64,000 nt of DNA, taken from contig NZ_PVNK01000112.1 of the NCBI RefSeq assembly GCF_002994615.1, positions 1-64,000 on the forward strand. The letters run 5' to 3'. The stretch is from Enhygromyxa salina. GTDB lineage: Bacteria; Myxococcota_A; Polyangia; Nannocystales; Nannocystaceae. Below, in pieces: positions 33,172 to 43,053 of the stretch (positions are counted from its first letter, which is position 1; the number at the start of each line of letters is the position of its first letter). The notes under the pieces were generated by a model, which ran no database searches, was not told the DNA's origin, and worked only from the letters and a program-made list of their open reading frames with translations. Both the position numbers and the translations under genes were made by a program.

Positions 33172-33798
33172 ATGAACCAGCCGCCGCCGCAGCAGCAGGG
33201 TCGCCAGCAACAAGCTCCGGGCCGCGCCGTCGCCCGAGCGCCGCAGGGCTCGATGGCTCAGCCGGGCTCCGGCGAGCAGCTGTTCGCCGGCATCGCCAGG
33301 CACAGCGCGCGACTCGGCGGCTACCTCAAGTGGGCGGGGATCTCCGTCGTCGGCGGGGCCGTGGCGATCGGGATCAACATGCTCGACCTCGGCGTGCCCG
33401 GCTGGGCCCTGGGCCTGCTGTGGCTGATCGGGCTGCCCGGGCTGCTGTGGACCTACCTGACTCACATCTCGACCAAGTACAAGGTCACCCACCGCCGGGT
33501 CGAGACCGAGCACGGGGTCCTCGCCAAGAAGGTCGAGTCGCTCGAGCTGTGGCGTGTGCTCGACGTCGAGTACTCCCAGTCACTGGTCGACCGCATCTTC
33601 AAGAACGGTCGCATCAAGCTGATCAGCACCGACCAGAGCAACCCCGAGCTGGTCCTCCACGGCCTCCCCAACCATCGCCAGCTGTTCGAGGAGCTCCGCG
33701 ACGCGGTCCAGGCCGCCCGCCAGACCAACCGCCCCATGGAGCTGGCCCCAGGCTCCGACCTCGGCGACTTCCAAGACGGCGGCGGCGAAGTACTCTGA
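33172..33798 (+). CDS. Membrane protein with bPH2-like domain
   Basis: 208 aa from ATG 33172. A Gln/Pro-rich N-terminus precedes two transmembrane helices (ISVVGGAVAIGINMLDL and WALGLLWLIGLPGLLWTYL). The part after them (STKYKVTHRRVETEHGVLAKKVESLELWRVLDV...IKLISTD) matches the bacterial PH-like domain of YdbS/YdbT proteins, in which Y-x-V-T-x-R-R and the E-L-x-R-V-x-D-V strings recur. The role of such proteins is unclear; envelope or lipid-related functions are suspected. Confidence 0.78.
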   Translation: MNQPPPQQQGRQQQAPGRAVARAPQGSMAQPGSGEQLFAGIARHSARLGGYLKWAGISVVGGAVAIGINMLDLGVPGWALGLLWLIGLPGLLWTYLTHISTKYKVTHRRVETEHGVLAKKVESLELWRVLDVEYSQSLVDRIFKNGRIKLISTDQSNPELVLHGLPNHRQLFEELRDAVQAARQTNRPMELAPGSDLGDFQDGGGEVL

Positions 33799-33928
33799 GT
33801 TGCTGACGCCTGTGGGGGTCCAAGCCGACGAGCCCCCGCGAAGCCCACACCTGCCCGCAGAGCGAGCTAGCGAGCGACCGGGCGCGAAGCGGCCCTGCGT
33901 GGCGGAGTTGCTGACGCCTGTGGGGGTC
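33797..33928 (-). repeat. Intergenic repeat, inverted relative of the 18.4-kb family
   Basis: A 24-bp direct repeat GAGTTGCTGACGCCTGTGGG+GGTC occurs at 33797-33820 and 33905-33928. The stretch before the second copy, read on the minus strand (CGTCAGCAACTCCGCCACGC...), aligns with CGTCAGCGACTTTGCCACGC in the tandem repeat at 18407. The last base is the first of the giant gene's stop codon. No gene here. Confidence 0.75.
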
Positions 33929-36900
33929 TAAGAAAGCTTCAAGCTGCGGCGGAGCTCGAGGTAGGGGCCGGAGACCGAGAAGGCGATCAGGCCCTTGATC
34001 AGCTCGCGGCCGTCGGCCGAGACCCCGACGCCACCTTGGAGGATGACCCGGGCGGCGGTGTCGATGCTGTCGCAGACCAAAAAGCCGGCCCGGGCGGCGG
34101 CGTGGTCACAGCCGCGCAGCCAGCTCTTGGTGTCGGCGCCGCCGCGCTCGATGACCTTGGCGACGGCCTTGCGCAGATCGTCGAGGCGCGAGGGCGGGAG
34201 CATCTTCTTGATCGCCTCGGCCCAGCCCCGGGCGGCCTCGCGCTGCTCCTTGGGGATCGCGACCTTCGGCTGGGTGAGGCCGACGGCGCCGTAGATCGCG
34301 TCGCGCAGGCTCGACGACGAGGGCAGCAGCGCGGCGCCGATCAGGTGCGGGTGGACCCGGGCGATCGCGCGGCCGGCCCGAAACGCGATCGCGGCGTCGG
34401 GCTGACGGGCGAGGGCCTCGTCGCCGGCGAGCAGGGTCGGGTACACGCCCTTGGCGTCACCGAGGGCGGTCACGCGAAAGCCCCCGGCCTCGCCCTTGCG
34501 CAGGTAGAAATCCGGCGGCGGCATGTCGATGACCTGAGACATGTAGGCGACCCAGCGGGTCAGACCGGTGGCCTGCATGGTCACGGTCTCCCGCTGGCTG
34601 CGCTCGACGCCGACCGAGGCGTGGGTCAGGCCCTCGCGCGCGGCGATCACCGGCCACAGGAGGCCGTAGAGATCCGAGAGTCGCGAGCTCGTGTGGCTGG
34701 GCAGCAGGGCGTCGCGCCAGAGCTTGCGCGAGATCGAGCCGCGCGGCGGCTGGTAGCTGTCGCCGGGCTCGGCCGCGAGCTCGAGCTCGGCCTCGTCGGC
34801 CTGCTTGAGGAAGCGCAGCGTCCGCGACACGCAGATCGCGGCGTCGCGCTGCTCGGCCTTGAGGTAGAGCTCGACGAGGCGGTGGTAGCTGTCGTAGTCG
34901 AGCGGGTTGTCGCGGATCAGCGTCTGGACCTGGCCGATGCCCTTGTCGAGGGCGTCGTCGCCGAGCTGGACCGAGAGCCCGATGACCTTGTTGCGCCGCG
35001 CGGTCTGGCCTTCGTCGTCCTCGCCCGCCCCGAGCGTGCGCGCGAGGGCGATCGCCTGCTCGTAGGCCAGCATCGCCGTGCGCGGGTCGTCGAGGCGCTG
35101 CTCGTAGAGCGCGGCGATGCTGTCGAGCAGCTCGATGCGCTCCTCGACGGCGTCCTCGGGCGTGGCCTTGAGCCGCCCGCGCAGGACCTTGGACAGCTCG
35201 CGCCAGTCGCCGACCTCCTCGAGGCTCTCGCGCACGGCGTTGAAGGCCTTGTCGTGGAGCGGATCGGCCTCGAGCACGCCGATCAGCCGCGCGCGGACGA
35301 CCCCCCCGGTCGCGTCGAGCTTGTTGGCGCGCATCAGCGAGGCCGCGGCGTAGCGGTACTTGGCCTGGATCGGCCCGTGGTCTTGAAGCTCGGCGAGGCG
35401 ATCGAGGACCCCGATCGCCTCGGACCACTGCTCGGCGTTGCTGTAAAGATCGAGGGCGCGGTGCAGGAGCGAGAGGTCGTCGGGCCGGCTCTCGAGGACC
35501 GCGCGCATCTGGGCCACGGCCTCGTCGGGGCGGTTGAGCTCGTCGGCGAGGGTCGTGGCGAGCTCGAGGCGCAGATCCAGCAGCTCCGAGGCCCGGGCCT
35601 CGCGGCGGTCGTCCTCATCGTCGAGCTCGGCGAGCTCGGCCGCGAGCACGCCGATCAGCCGCTCGCAGGCCTCGACCTTGCGCGCGGGCCCGTCGACGAT
35701 CTCGACCAGGAAGCGGGCCGCGTCGACGTAGGTCGGATCGAGATCGAGGGCGCGGTCGATCATTTGGAGGGCCTTGCCAGCCTCGCCCATGCCGTGGCGG
35801 GCCTGGCCCATGCGCAGGTAGAGCTCGGCCTGGTCCCGCGGCCCGACCTCGTCGCCACCTTGGATCGCCAGGCCCTGGTAGGCCTTGAGCGCGGCCTCCC
35901 AGCTCTCGGACTCGAGCTCGAGATCGGCGAGCGCCCGACCGACCTCGCGGTTGCGCGGATCGAATTGCTTGGCGTCGCGCAGCAGCTCGCGGGCCGCGGC
36001 CTTGTCGTGGACCGCGAGCGCGCAGCGACCGGCGAGGGCGTGGACCTGGGCGTTGAGCTCGCGGTCGTCGGGGTTGGCGGCCCGGGTCTGCGAGACCCAG
36101 CGCTCGGCGTGGGGCCAGGCCTCGTCGAGCTCACCGCGCTCGACGAGGCGCTCGACGAGCATCCCGGTCGCGCCTTGGTGGTGGGGATCGAGCTCGACGA
36201 CCTCGCGGATCAGGGGCAGGGCGCGGTCGGGCTTGTTGAGGGTCTCGACCCAGGTCTTGGCCGCGGCGAACAGCTCGCGGACCTTCTCGCGCGGGTCGCT
36301 GCTGGTCTGGGCCGCGCGGATCTGGGCGTCGAGGGCCTCGAGCGGGCGCTGACGCTGGTCGAGGATCTCGCGCAGCAGCGCCCACCCACGGCTCGCGGAC
36401 TCGTCGAGCTCGAGGGCCTCGCGGACCCGGGCCTCGGCCTCTTCGAGCTCGCCCGCGCGCTCGCGCATGCGCGCGACGGTGACCAACATCGAGGCCCGAT
36501 CTGCGGGGCTCTCGGCGTCGGCGATCCGCTCGCGCAGGAGCTGCTCGGCCCGCTCCTGATCGCCCGCGTCTGCGAGGCGCTCGATCAGGAGGTCACGCCA
36601 GCGGCCCTCGGACGGGTCGAGCTCGACGAGGCCCTCGAGCGCCGCGCGCTCGCGCTCGGGGTCGTCGAGGGGCCCGGACACGAGCTCGTGGAGCTGCTCG
36701 TAGGCCTCGACGCGCGCGGCGTCGGGCAGCGCGACGACCTTGGCCCGACGCTCGAGCAGCTCGGCGAGGCGCTCGAGCGCGCCCTCGCTGCGGTAGTAGC
36801 GGATCAAGCCCGCGACCGCGTCGAGGACCAGGGCGTGGTCGACGGGCAAGGTCGCGACGATCCGCTCGCGGCAGTCGGCCGCGCGCTCGCCCCCGTCGGC

Positions 36901-39900
36901 CTCGCGGTCGAGCAAGCTCGCGGCCTCGGCCAGGAGCTCGGCCCGGCGCCCGCTGTCGTCGACGACCTCGGTCAGCACGGACAGGGCGTCGATCAGGCCC
37001 TCGCGCGCGCTCGCGGCCTCGCCCGAGTCGCCCTCGGCCTTGGGTCGCAGCAGCGAGGCGAGCGCCTCGGCGGTCGCGAGGTCGCTGCGGTCGCGCTCGA
37101 TCAGGCGGCGGTACTGGACGATCGCGCCAGCCTCGTCGTCGTTGCGCTCGACCATGATCTCGGCCGCCTCCTTGCGCAGCGCGCTGGCCTCGGCGTCATC
37201 GAGGTTGCCCTCGGCCCGGGCGGGGAGGACCTCGGCGAGGATGTCCCAGCGCTCGAGCTCTCGCGCCCAGCGCTCGCTGGCCTCGAGCGCGCGGGCGTTG
37301 TCGGGATCTTCGGCGCGGACGTGCTCGACGGCCTCGAGCGCGCCGTCGTGCTCGCCGAGCTCCCCGAGGATCTGCGCGGCCTCGATCAGCGCCTCGTGGC
37401 GGACCGGGCCGGTCTCGAGCTCGGCGATCGTCAAGAGCCCGGTCGCGAGCTCGGCCGGGCGGTCGGCCTTGCGATAGGCGACGAGCGCCGCGCGCTGGAG
37501 GTCGAGGTTCTCGGGCTCGAGATCGAGGGCGTCCTCGTAGACCGCGATCGCGCGGTCGAGCTCGCCGACCTGCTCGAGGTAGATCTGCGCGGCGCGAGCG
37601 AGGATCTGCAGCTGCGCGTCAGCTTGCGGGATCCGCCGACCGACGCTGCGCAGCTTCTCGGCGACCGTGGCCCAGCGACCGGTGACCTCGGCGAGGCGCA
37701 GGAGGTCGTCGACGAGGGGCAGCTGGGCGTTGACGGAGATCGCGTCGACGAGCTGGAGGATCGCGTCGAGGGCGGTCCCGGGGGCGTCGAGGTGGCGCTC
37801 GCTGATCTCGGCGAGCTCGCGCAAGAGCACGATCTTCTCGCTCTCGGCCTGGCTGATGCGCGCGCGGATCTCGAGCACGTCGGCGACGCGATCCCAGCGC
37901 TGCGCGGCCCGAGCCTCGCGCTCGATCCGTCCGATCGCCTCGCGCGCGGGCAGGTGGGCGGGCTTTTGGTCGAGGATCCACTTCCACGCGTCGAGGTCGT
38001 TGGGGTCCTCGGGCTCGACGATCCGGACCGGAGCGCCGGGCGTGGCCGGGGCCGCGACCGGCTGCTCGACGACCTTGGCCTCGACCTGATCGAACTTGTG
38101 CGGGGTCGTGAGGATCGTCGCGATCTCGGTCCGCAGGGTCTTGGGGTCGGGGCGCCGCGAGGGGTCCGGGTGCATGGCCTCGGTCAGGAGGGCGTCGACG
38201 CGCTGGTCGATGCCCTGAACCAGGCTCGACGGGGCCGGGACCGAGCCCAGCGGCAGCGCCCCGGTGATGCAGCGATAGAGCATCGCGGCCAGGGCGTAGG
38301 TGTCGCTGGCCGGGCTCGGGACCGCGCCGACGAGCAGCTCGGGCGCGCCGTAGCCATGGTTCTCGCGCACGATCGCCGGGCGGGCCCACGAGACCAGGGG
38401 CAAGAAGCCGAACCCGCGCAGCTTGGCGCCATCTTGGGTGATCAGCACGTGGCGCGGGTGCGGGCTGCGGTGGACCAGGCCCTTGGCGTGGGCGAGGCCG
38501 ATGACCTCCATCAGCGGACCGATGATCTCGAAGGCCTTGTCGAGCGGGAGCGGGTCGGCGGTCTGCTCGAGCAGGCGCGAGAGCGGCACGCCCTGATCGG
38601 GCTCCATGATGACCCCGAACACGCGGCCCTCGGCCACGCCCCCGCGGACCCGAACTAAGGCGGGGTGATCGATCTCGGCCAGGATCCCGACCTCGTCGAT
38701 GAAGCGCCGACGCTCGTCGGGGCTGACCGCGCGGCCGAGGGTCCCGACCTCCATCGCGACCAGCGCGTTGTCCGAGGCCCGGTCGTGACACTCGAGCCAG
38801 ATCCGCGAGCCGACGCGGCCGCGCACGGTCTCGAGCGCGAAGCGGGGCGAGACCAGGGCGAGGTTGCGGTCCTGCTCGGCGGCGGCCTCGAGCCCGGTTC
38901 GGGCGGCCGCCTCGTCGCCCTCGACGAGGGCGAGGAGCGCGAGGTTGAAGCGCGCGAGGCGTTGGTCGCGGGCCTCGGCGTCGTGGGTCACGACCTGCTG
39001 AAAGGCCTTGCGCGCGCGCTTGTGCCAGCGGCTCTGGGTCTTGCCCGAGACCCGCGCGTGGGCCAACCACACGCTGCCGAGGCGGAGCAGATCTCGGTTG
39101 GGCACGGACTCGATCCCGCCCGGGAGCGAGGCGACCAGGCGATCGACCTCGTGGGGGTCGACGCCGAAGGCCGCGTCGACGCCGAGGTCGACGCGCGGCG
39201 GCACGGGTCGCAGCACCCGGCTGAGCTCGATCGCCGCGAGCTTGTCGGCCGCGCGCGACTCGAGCGGCTCGCCCTCGCTCGCGGTCGCGAGCGCGCTCAG
39301 CAGCGCCGCGACCCCGCCCTCGGGGAGCTCGCAGACCTCGACGCCGCTGTGTTCACGGATCTGCTCGGCCTCGACGGAGCTCGGGTTGGCGACATAAAGG
39401 TAGTGGGTCGAGGCCGTCGCGGGGATCTTGGCCAGGATCGTCAGGATCTGGCGCAGGTCGGGATCGCCGAGCTCGAAGCCGAGCAGGACGAGGGTCGCGC
39501 TGCGCTTGACCTCCTCGACGAGCTCGCGCAGGTCGTGGTCCCGAACCAGCTCCTCGCTGCCCGGGGTGTGGAGCACGTAGTCGCCGGGCATGCCCTTGCT
39601 CGCGTCGCGGCTGATCCGCGGTCGCTCGTGACCCGCGGCCTCGCGTGCGCGGGCGTGCAGGTCCGGGTAGGCGGCCGCGAGGCACCCTCGCCACCGGAGC
39701 TGGCCGAGCGGACGCAGCGGCTCGGGCAAGGTCTGGTCCTCGTCGACCGCGGCCGTGAGCGCGGCCTCGAGCGCGTCGCTGCCACGGTGGCGGCGGAGCC
39801 AGTCGAGGACCGTCAGCCGCTCGCCCGCGTCGAGCAAGGCCTCGAGCTCGGCGCGCGGCCCCTCGTCCGTGTCTGCGACCAGCTCGCGCAGCACCTCGGC

Positions 39901-40002
39901 CCAGCCCGGGCGTTCGGCCAGGGCCCCGATCCCCGCGCCTGTCCACAGCACGCAGTCACCAGCACGAATCGCAACACCCAGATCGCTCGGAATCTCTTGC
40001 AT
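33928..40002 (-). CDS. Giant SIR2-like / pseudokinase / TPR scaffold protein
   Basis: About 2024 aa from ATG 40002 (AGAGG about 8 nt upstream; ATG 40038 and GTG 40089 are possible). Residues about 10-225 resemble the SIR2-like fold: VLWTGAGIG (GAG 22-24), LHTPGS with His145, and LLGFELGDPDL (174-184). The TTNYD-type Asn string is replaced by LAAAYPD, so NAD cleavage is doubtful. Residues about 400-630 are a kinase fold with the catalytic Lys replaced (VAMEV), HRS for HRD (511-513), GFG for DFG (530-532) and APE kept: a pseudokinase. From about 690 to 1650 runs a long TPR-type helical array with Trp/Leu/Asp repeats; the C-terminal 350 residues are different and unrecognised. It is likely a large cytoplasmic scaffold. 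Confidence 0.8.
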   Translation of the reverse strand: MQEIPSDLGVAIRAGDCVLWTGAGIGALAERPGWAEVLRELVADTDEGPRAELEALLDAGERLTVLDWLRRHRGSDALEAALTAAVDEDQTLPEPLRPLGQLRWRGCLAAAYPDLHARAREAAGHERPRISRDASKGMPGDYVLHTPGSEELVRDHDLRELVEEVKRSATLVLLGFELGDPDLRQILTILAKIPATASTHYLYVANPSSVEAEQIREHSGVEVCELPEGGVAALLSALATASEGEPLESRAADKLAAIELSRVLRPVPPRVDLGVDAAFGVDPHEVDRLVASLPGGIESVPNRDLLRLGSVWLAHARVSGKTQSRWHKRARKAFQQVVTHDAEARDQRLARFNLALLALVEGDEAAARTGLEAAAEQDRNLALVSPRFALETVRGRVGSRIWLECHDRASDNALVAMEVGTLGRAVSPDERRRFIDEVGILAEIDHPALVRVRGGVAEGRVFGVIMEPDQGVPLSRLLEQTADPLPLDKAFEIIGPLMEVIGLAHAKGLVHRSPHPRHVLITQDGAKLRGFGFLPLVSWARPAIVRENHGYGAPELLVGAVPSPASDTYALAAMLYRCITGALPLGSVPAPSSLVQGIDQRVDALLTEAMHPDPSRRPDPKTLRTEIATILTTPHKFDQVEAKVVEQPVAAPATPGAPVRIVEPEDPNDLDAWKWILDQKPAHLPAREAIGRIEREARAAQRWDRVADVLEIRARISQAESEKIVLLRELAEISERHLDAPGTALDAILQLVDAISVNAQLPLVDDLLRLAEVTGRWATVAEKLRSVGRRIPQADAQLQILARAAQIYLEQVGELDRAIAVYEDALDLEPENLDLQRAALVAYRKADRPAELATGLLTIAELETGPVRHEALIEAAQILGELGEHDGALEAVEHVRAEDPDNARALEASERWARELERWDILAEVLPARAEGNLDDAEASALRKEAAEIMVERNDDEAGAIVQYRRLIERDRSDLATAEALASLLRPKAEGDSGEAASAREGLIDALSVLTEVVDDSGRRAELLAEAASLLDREADGGERAADCRERIVATLPVDHALVLDAVAGLIRYYRSEGALERLAELLERRAKVVALPDAARVEAYEQLHELVSGPLDDPERERAALEGLVELDPSEGRWRDLLIERLADAGDQERAEQLLRERIADAESPADRASMLVTVARMRERAGELEEAEARVREALELDESASRGWALLREILDQRQRPLEALDAQIRAAQTSSDPREKVRELFAAAKTWVETLNKPDRALPLIREVVELDPHHQGATGMLVERLVERGELDEAWPHAERWVSQTRAANPDDRELNAQVHALAGRCALAVHDKAAARELLRDAKQFDPRNREVGRALADLELESESWEAALKAYQGLAIQGGDEVGPRDQAELYLRMGQARHGMGEAGKALQMIDRALDLDPTYVDAARFLVEIVDGPARKVEACERLIGVLAAELAELDDEDDRREARASELLDLRLELATTLADELNRPDEAVAQMRAVLESRPDDLSLLHRALDLYSNAEQWSEAIGVLDRLAELQDHGPIQAKYRYAAASLMRANKLDATGGVVRARLIGVLEADPLHDKAFNAVRESLEEVGDWRELSKVLRGRLKATPEDAVEERIELLDSIAALYEQRLDDPRTAMLAYEQAIALARTLGAGEDDEGQTARRNKVIGLSVQLGDDALDKGIGQVQTLIRDNPLDYDSYHRLVELYLKAEQRDAAICVSRTLRFLKQADEAELELAAEPGDSYQPPRGSISRKLWRDALLPSHTSSRLSDLYGLLWPVIAAREGLTHASVGVERSQRETVTMQATGLTRWVAYMSQVIDMPPPDFYLRKGEAGGFRVTALGDAKGVYPTLLAGDEALARQPDAAIAFRAGRAIARVHPHLIGAALLPSSSSLRDAIYGAVGLTQPKVAIPKEQREAARGWAEAIKKMLPPSRLDDLRKAVAKVIERGGADTKSWLRGCDHAAARAGFLVCDSIDTAARVILQGGVGVSADGRELIKGLIAFSVSGPYLELRRSLKLS

Positions 40003-40214
40003 GGCCTCTCGCAAGCCTGGCGCAGCGGCCAGGCCCATCGAGGGATGGTCGCAAACAGGTGGCCGAACGACCAAACGCGGCAGACACACACCAACGAGCC
40101 CGGTCCAGGCTCAGACGTGAGAAGTCGCGCGAATCGGTGATCCGCTGCACAGGTACTCAGCCTCCTGGCGCGCGCGGCCCCAAAAGGGCGACGGGGCTGG
40201 TAGATCGTGCGGCG

Positions 40215-41264
40215 ATGACCACCGAAGCCGGCGATCCCTATCGTGCGCCCCGCGGCGTCACCCTCGTAACCGGGGGCAGCGGCCACTTTGGCGCCAATTT
40301 GGTCCGCCGCCTCCTCGCCGAGGGCCACGAGGTCCGGGCGCTGATCCAACCCGAGGCCAACAACCGCGCCCTCGACGGCCTCGAGCTCGAGCGCTTCGCC
40401 GGCGACGTCCGCGACCCGCTACGGATGCGCGAGGCCTGCGGCGGCTGCGGGCAGGTGTTTCACGCCGCCGCCAAGGTCTCGACCCGGGCCCCGACCCCCG
40501 CACAGGAGCGCGAGATCTGGGAGATCAACGTGCTCGGCACCCGCAACGTGGTCCGCGCGTGCCTCGACGAGGGCGTCGATCGGATGTGCCTGACCGGCTC
40601 GTTCTCGGGCATCGGCATCGACCCCGAGACGCCGTCGCGGCCGGTCCACGAGGGCATGCCCTTTTATCCCTTCATGGACTGGCTGCCCTACGCGCGCAGC
40701 AAGACCCTGGCCGAGCACGAGGTCCTCAAGGGCGTCGCCGAGGGGCTCGAGGCCGTGATCGCGATCTCGACGGGCATCATCGGACCCCACGACTTTTTGC
40801 CCTCGCGGACCGGGAAGGTCTTGATCGACTTCGCCTCGGGCAAGCTGCGCGGCTACATGCCCGGCGGCTCGGAGTTCGTCCGCGCGGCCGACCTCGTCGA
40901 GGGCCACCTCCTGGCCATGGCCAAGGGCAAGCCCGGGCGCCGCTACCTGCTGTCGACGGAATTTTTGACCCTCGACGGTCTCTTGGATGTGTTCGCCGAG
41001 CTGGTCGGCCGGGCCAAGCCGCGGCTGCGCGTGCCCGTGCCCCTGATGAAGACGCTCTCGCGCGCCTACGCGTCGACGGTCCGCCGGGTGGTGCCCGACG
41101 CGCCTCAGCGACTGACGCCGGGCGCGATCGAGATCCTGGCGATGAACCGCCACGCCGACATCTCGCTGGCTCGCGAGGAGCTCGGGTTCGAGCCGACCTC
41201 GATCCGCGAGGCCGCGCGCGAGGCCCACGAGTTCTTCCGCGACCAGGGCATGCTCTGCCGATGA
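40215..41264 (+). CDS. NAD-dependent epimerase/dehydratase (extended SDR, 3beta-HSD-like)
   Basis: 349 aa from ATG 40215; the longer frame has no family similarity. The Rossmann loop is TGGSGHFG (19-26), the active-site pair is Tyr and Lys in YARSK (near 155), and SGIIGPHDF is the typical extended-SDR substrate loop. It resembles dihydroflavonol-reductase or 3beta-hydroxysteroid-dehydrogenase-like SDRs that act on hydroxyl or ketone groups of lipid-like substrates with NAD(P). The substrate is unknown. It is divergent from the giant gene. Confidence 0.85.
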   Translation: MTTEAGDPYRAPRGVTLVTGGSGHFGANLVRRLLAEGHEVRALIQPEANNRALDGLELERFAGDVRDPLRMREACGGCGQVFHAAAKVSTRAPTPAQEREIWEINVLGTRNVVRACLDEGVDRMCLTGSFSGIGIDPETPSRPVHEGMPFYPFMDWLPYARSKTLAEHEVLKGVAEGLEAVIAISTGIIGPHDFLPSRTGKVLIDFASGKLRGYMPGGSEFVRAADLVEGHLLAMAKGKPGRRYLLSTEFLTLDGLLDVFAELVGRAKPRLRVPVPLMKTLSRAYASTVRRVVPDAPQRLTPGAIEILAMNRHADISLAREELGFEPTSIREAAREAHEFFRDQGMLCR

Positions 41265-41338
41265 GGCCGCGTGGGGCCGTAGGCTGGCGGCCGAGGGGCG
41301 ACGAACGTTTGGGCTGAGTCGAGGCCGCAGCGCTCGAC

Positions 41339-42949
41339 TCAGGACGAGCTGCGCTTGCGCTTGGGTTTGCGCCCGAGCCGCAGCGCCGAGCCTGTGTGCG
41401 TGCCCTCGCTGCCGACCCGCGCCGACGCGCTGCCGGTCCCGGTCCCGGTCCCGGTGATCTCGCGTCGCCCCGGGGCCTCGGGCGGGCGCTGAGGTCGGCC
41501 GGCGCGACGAAGGCTGCCCTTCTTGGCCCGGCGCCGGGCCTGGGCGGCGTTGTCGTCGAGCCACGGCGACGAGGGCTCGCGCTCGCGGGCGGGGGGTGGC
41601 TCGGGCAGCTCGGGCAGCTCGGGCAGCGGGGGCAGCTCGAGGCCGATCAGGTCGTGTTCGGGGGTCGACCGGTCCCGGTTGCCGGGGTCGTGGCGGCCGG
41701 CTCGCGCGACGGTGCTGTCGCGGCTGTCCTCCCACACTCGCTCGCTCTGGACCTCACCGTAGTCCGGCGCGCCGCCGGGGGCCGCAGACGGATCCCGGGG
41801 GCGCGGACCGACGCCGCCTCGCGCGGGGTCGTAGACCGGCTCTCGCTGACCTCGAGCGAAGGGCTCGGTCGGCTGCTGGTCTCGGGTGTTGGGCACGTCG
41901 TGATGGTCGTGGCCACCATGGCCCCCGTGGCCATCGTGGCCATGATGGCCATCGTGGCCGCCGTAGCCGTAGTCCGGCATGGGCCGATAGACGTCGCTGC
42001 CCCTGATCTGGGGCGCGTCATGGTCCTGCGCGTAGTCGTCTTGGCTGAGGTCTCGCCCGTAGTCTTGGCCCGGTCGCGGTCGGCCGCGCTCGCGTGGACG
42101 ACCGCGCCGGCCCGCATCCGAGTCCGAGTCGGAGTAGCTGGTCCCGTACTCGGGCGGCGGCTCTCGGATCCAGTCGCCCTCGGAAGGCTCCCTCGGGTAG
42201 CGGACGCCTCGCCCCCCGCGAGGGTCCTCGCCGCTGTCTTGGGCCGGGCCCCGCTCGTGGTGCTCGCGCGCAGCTTCGCGTCGGGCTCCTCGCGGCTCGC
42301 CCCAGTCCTCGCGGGCCTGGTCCCGGCCCGGCTCGCGCCCGTAGCCCGGCTCGTAGCCGAGCTCGTGGTCCATCGCGTTCGGCGCGGCGTCCCGGTAGTC
42401 GTCCCGCGGCGGCTCGAGCGAGTCTCCGAGCCAGGGCGCGGCCGTCAGCTCGCTGTCGCGGCCGGCGGCGACGGCGTCGAAGATCTCGCTCGCGAGCCCG
42501 ATCCCGGGCGGACGCCAGCCGCCGTTCATCTTGTCGTGCATCAGCTCTTGCACCTGGCGCAGGAGCGCGAAGTACTCCTTGCGCGTGCGCTTCTCGTTGA
42601 GCACGTAGAACTCGCCGCCTGCGATGCCAACGCAGGCGAGGCAGTGCACGCAGTCGGTGCACGCCACGCACAGCGTCAGGTAGCGCGAGTTCGTGCAGTC
42701 GCGCGAGTCGTCGCAGTAGCTGATCTTGCGGCAGCCGACGCAGCGCTTGGACTGGGTCGCGCCGACGCAGTCGATGCACTCCTCGCAGTAGGTGCAGTCT
42801 TCGCAGGAGTCACAGCCGACGCAGAATCGACAGTGATTGCACGCGCGGCAGTCCTCGCAGCTGAAGTTGCCCTCGCCGGGATCGTCGTCGCTCGCCTCTC
42901 GATCTTCGATCAGGTTCTCGAGCGCGCGCAGGAAGTCGTCGAGGGTCAT
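41339..42949 (-). CDS. Cys-array and Gly/His-rich protein of unknown function
   Basis: 536 aa. Residues about 28-110 hold 20 cysteines, the first eleven spaced almost perfectly every third residue (CEDCRACNHCRFCVGCDSC). This is too regular for a zinc finger and suggests either a metal-thiolate cluster or a stacked solenoid. A middle part rich in Arg/Asp/Gly/Tyr/Pro has a His/Gly run (HDGHHGHDGHGGHGGHDHH), a second likely metal-binding segment. The tail has a TGTGTGT repeat and a basic KPKRKRSSS end. No signal peptide, so cytoplasmic. Family not recognised. Convergent with the epimerase. Confidence 0.65.
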   Translation of the reverse strand: MTLDDFLRALENLIEDREASDDDPGEGNFSCEDCRACNHCRFCVGCDSCEDCTYCEECIDCVGATQSKRCVGCRKISYCDDSRDCTNSRYLTLCVACTDCVHCLACVGIAGGEFYVLNEKRTRKEYFALLRQVQELMHDKMNGGWRPPGIGLASEIFDAVAAGRDSELTAAPWLGDSLEPPRDDYRDAAPNAMDHELGYEPGYGREPGRDQAREDWGEPRGARREAAREHHERGPAQDSGEDPRGGRGVRYPREPSEGDWIREPPPEYGTSYSDSDSDAGRRGRPRERGRPRPGQDYGRDLSQDDYAQDHDAPQIRGSDVYRPMPDYGYGGHDGHHGHDGHGGHGGHDHHDVPNTRDQQPTEPFARGQREPVYDPARGGVGPRPRDPSAAPGGAPDYGEVQSERVWEDSRDSTVARAGRHDPGNRDRSTPEHDLIGLELPPLPELPELPEPPPAREREPSSPWLDDNAAQARRRAKKGSLRRAGRPQRPPEAPGRREITGTGTGTGSASARVGSEGTHTGSALRLGRKPKRKRSSS

Positions 42950-43053
42950 GTCGGGACGATCGAGGGTACGCGGCTCGGGAGGTCAGATCCAAGCCCTGTC
43001 TGTGCGGACCTATGGACGGACGCGCAAGGGCACGACTACACTCCGCCGACCTC

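Noticed and set aside
34036-38658. 1540-codon open frame antisense to the giant gene
   Set aside because: Low-complexity Leu/Gly/Arg/Val composition typical of an antisense shadow in GC-rich DNA; the opposite strand has recognisable SIR2, kinase and TPR patterns.
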